A DNA stretch of 6,040 nucleotides from Actinomycetes bacterium (GTDB taxonomy: Bacteria > Actinomycetota > Actinomycetes > JAHEKZ01). The DNA is taken from positions 1 through 6,040 of the forward strand of contig JAJAYM010000249.1 of NCBI GenBank assembly GCA_027117675.1. The letters run 5' to 3'. The notes under the pieces are model-generated. The model was not told where the DNA came from and searched no databases. It saw only the letters and a program-made list of their open reading frames with translations. The translations under genes were made by a program, and so were the position numbers. Positions 5,469 through 6,040 of this stretch are shown here, one piece after another. How positions within the stretch are numbered: position 1 is the first letter of the stretch; each line of letters begins with the position of its first letter.

Positions 5469-6040
5469 TTCACCACGCTCCAGGACCGCCTCACCGCCAC
5501 GTTCAAGAACCTGCGTGGCAAGGGCAAGCTCTCCGACGCTGATATCGACGCGACGCTGCGTGAGATCAGGGTCGCCCTGCTTGAGGCCGACGTCGCACTT
5601 CCGGGCGTCAAGGACTTCATCGCCGCTGTCCGCGAGCGGGCCAAGGGCGGGGAGGTCTCACAGGCGCTGAACCCGGCGCAGCAGATCGTCAAGATCGTCA
5701 ACGAGGAGCTCTCCGGGATCCTCGGCGGCGAGACGCGTCGCATTCGCTTCGCCAAGACGCCGCCGACCGTGATCATGCTCGCCGGCCTGCAGGGCGCCGG
5801 GAAGACCACTCTTGCTGGCAAGCTCGCGCTTTGGTTGAAGAGCCAGGGTCACCAGCCGCTTCTGGTCGCAGCTGACCTGCAGCGGCCTAACGCGGTGCAG
5901 CAGCTGCAGGTGGTGGGCGAACGGTCCGATGTCGCGGTGTTCGCACCGGAGCCCGGGAGTGGAGTCGGCGACCCGGTGCTCGTGTCGCGGGACGCCATCA
6001 CTTACGCAAACGACAAGATTCACGACGTCGTCGTCGTAGA
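5466..6040 (+). CDS. ffh: Signal recognition particle GTPase Ffh, N-terminal part (3' truncated by window)
   Basis: Ffh (SRP54) binds SRP RNA and signal sequences and delivers ribosomes to FtsY, where the two GTPases activate each other. The frame stays open to the last base, giving 191 complete codons and two extra bases. It begins MFTTLQDRLTATFKNLRGKG, the typical N-domain helix. ALLEADVALPGVKDF follows, then NPAQQIVKIVNEEL, a conserved N-domain stretch. The G1 P-loop is GLQGAGKTT (107-115). The G2 region is DLQRPNAVQQL (137-147), the form usual in actinobacteria, followed by APEPGSGVGDPV. The last residues (HDVVVV) lead into the DTAGR motif, which is cut off. The G3-G5 motifs and the methionine-rich M domain lie downstream. 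The start is GTG 5466, with a well-placed GAAGG and an in-frame stop upstream. It is probably expressed from its own promoter, since the HNH gene upstream faces the other way. Confidence 0.96.
   Translation, partial: MFTTLQDRLTATFKNLRGKGKLSDADIDATLREIRVALLEADVALPGVKDFIAAVRERAKGGEVSQALNPAQQIVKIVNEELSGILGGETRRIRFAKTPPTVIMLAGLQGAGKTTLAGKLALWLKSQGHQPLLVAADLQRPNAVQQLQVVGERSDVAVFAPEPGSGVGDPVLVSRDAITYANDKIHDVVVV

Noticed and set aside
5380..5670. 96-codon plus-strand frame overlapping the ffh start
   Set aside because: It is out of frame with ffh, rich in Arg and Ser, and overlaps clearly conserved Ffh N-domain coding sequence.

Overview
This is a high-GC chromosomal window whose proteins and gene order point to an actinobacterium (Actinomycetota). 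The evidence is the SMC C-terminal head, an FtsY with an N-terminal membrane segment and no long acidic domain, the Ffh motif DLQRPNAV, several GTG starts and a DUF222/HNH gene. I cannot name a genus. Several TTA leucine codons make a strict Streptomyces-like codon economy less likely.

Layout. Bases 1-2015 (+) are the C-terminal part of smc, from the hinge through the returning coiled coil to the ABC head. After 54 nt comes ftsY (2070-3224, +), the SRP receptor GTPase. After 49 nt comes a GNAT-fold acetyltransferase (3274-3816, +; start uncertain). A convergent gene follows, a DUF222/HNH endonuclease-like protein (3889-5133, -). A 332-nt divergent intergenic region (5134-5465) separates it from ffh (5466 to the window end, +). 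Ffh is the SRP GTPase; 191 codons are present and the gene runs off the edge.

How the genes relate. FtsY and Ffh are the two partner GTPases of signal-recognition-particle targeting. SMC is the chromosome-organising ATPase that often neighbours ftsY in actinobacteria. These are core housekeeping genes. The GNAT gene may be read through from smc-ftsY. The HNH gene faces the other way and is the only accessory-looking gene here. In several well-known actinomycetes the ftsY-ffh interval instead holds amt-glnB-glnD.

I see no CRISPR array, tRNA, rRNA, IS with recognisable ends, or convincing terminator, and no clear new system. The least explained sequence is the 5134-5465 region. It holds an operator-like dyad (AGGTCA-N11-TGACCT around CGCTAGCG), a cluster of TGACC half-sites, and a possible mRNA hairpin abutting the HNH gene's ribosome binding site.
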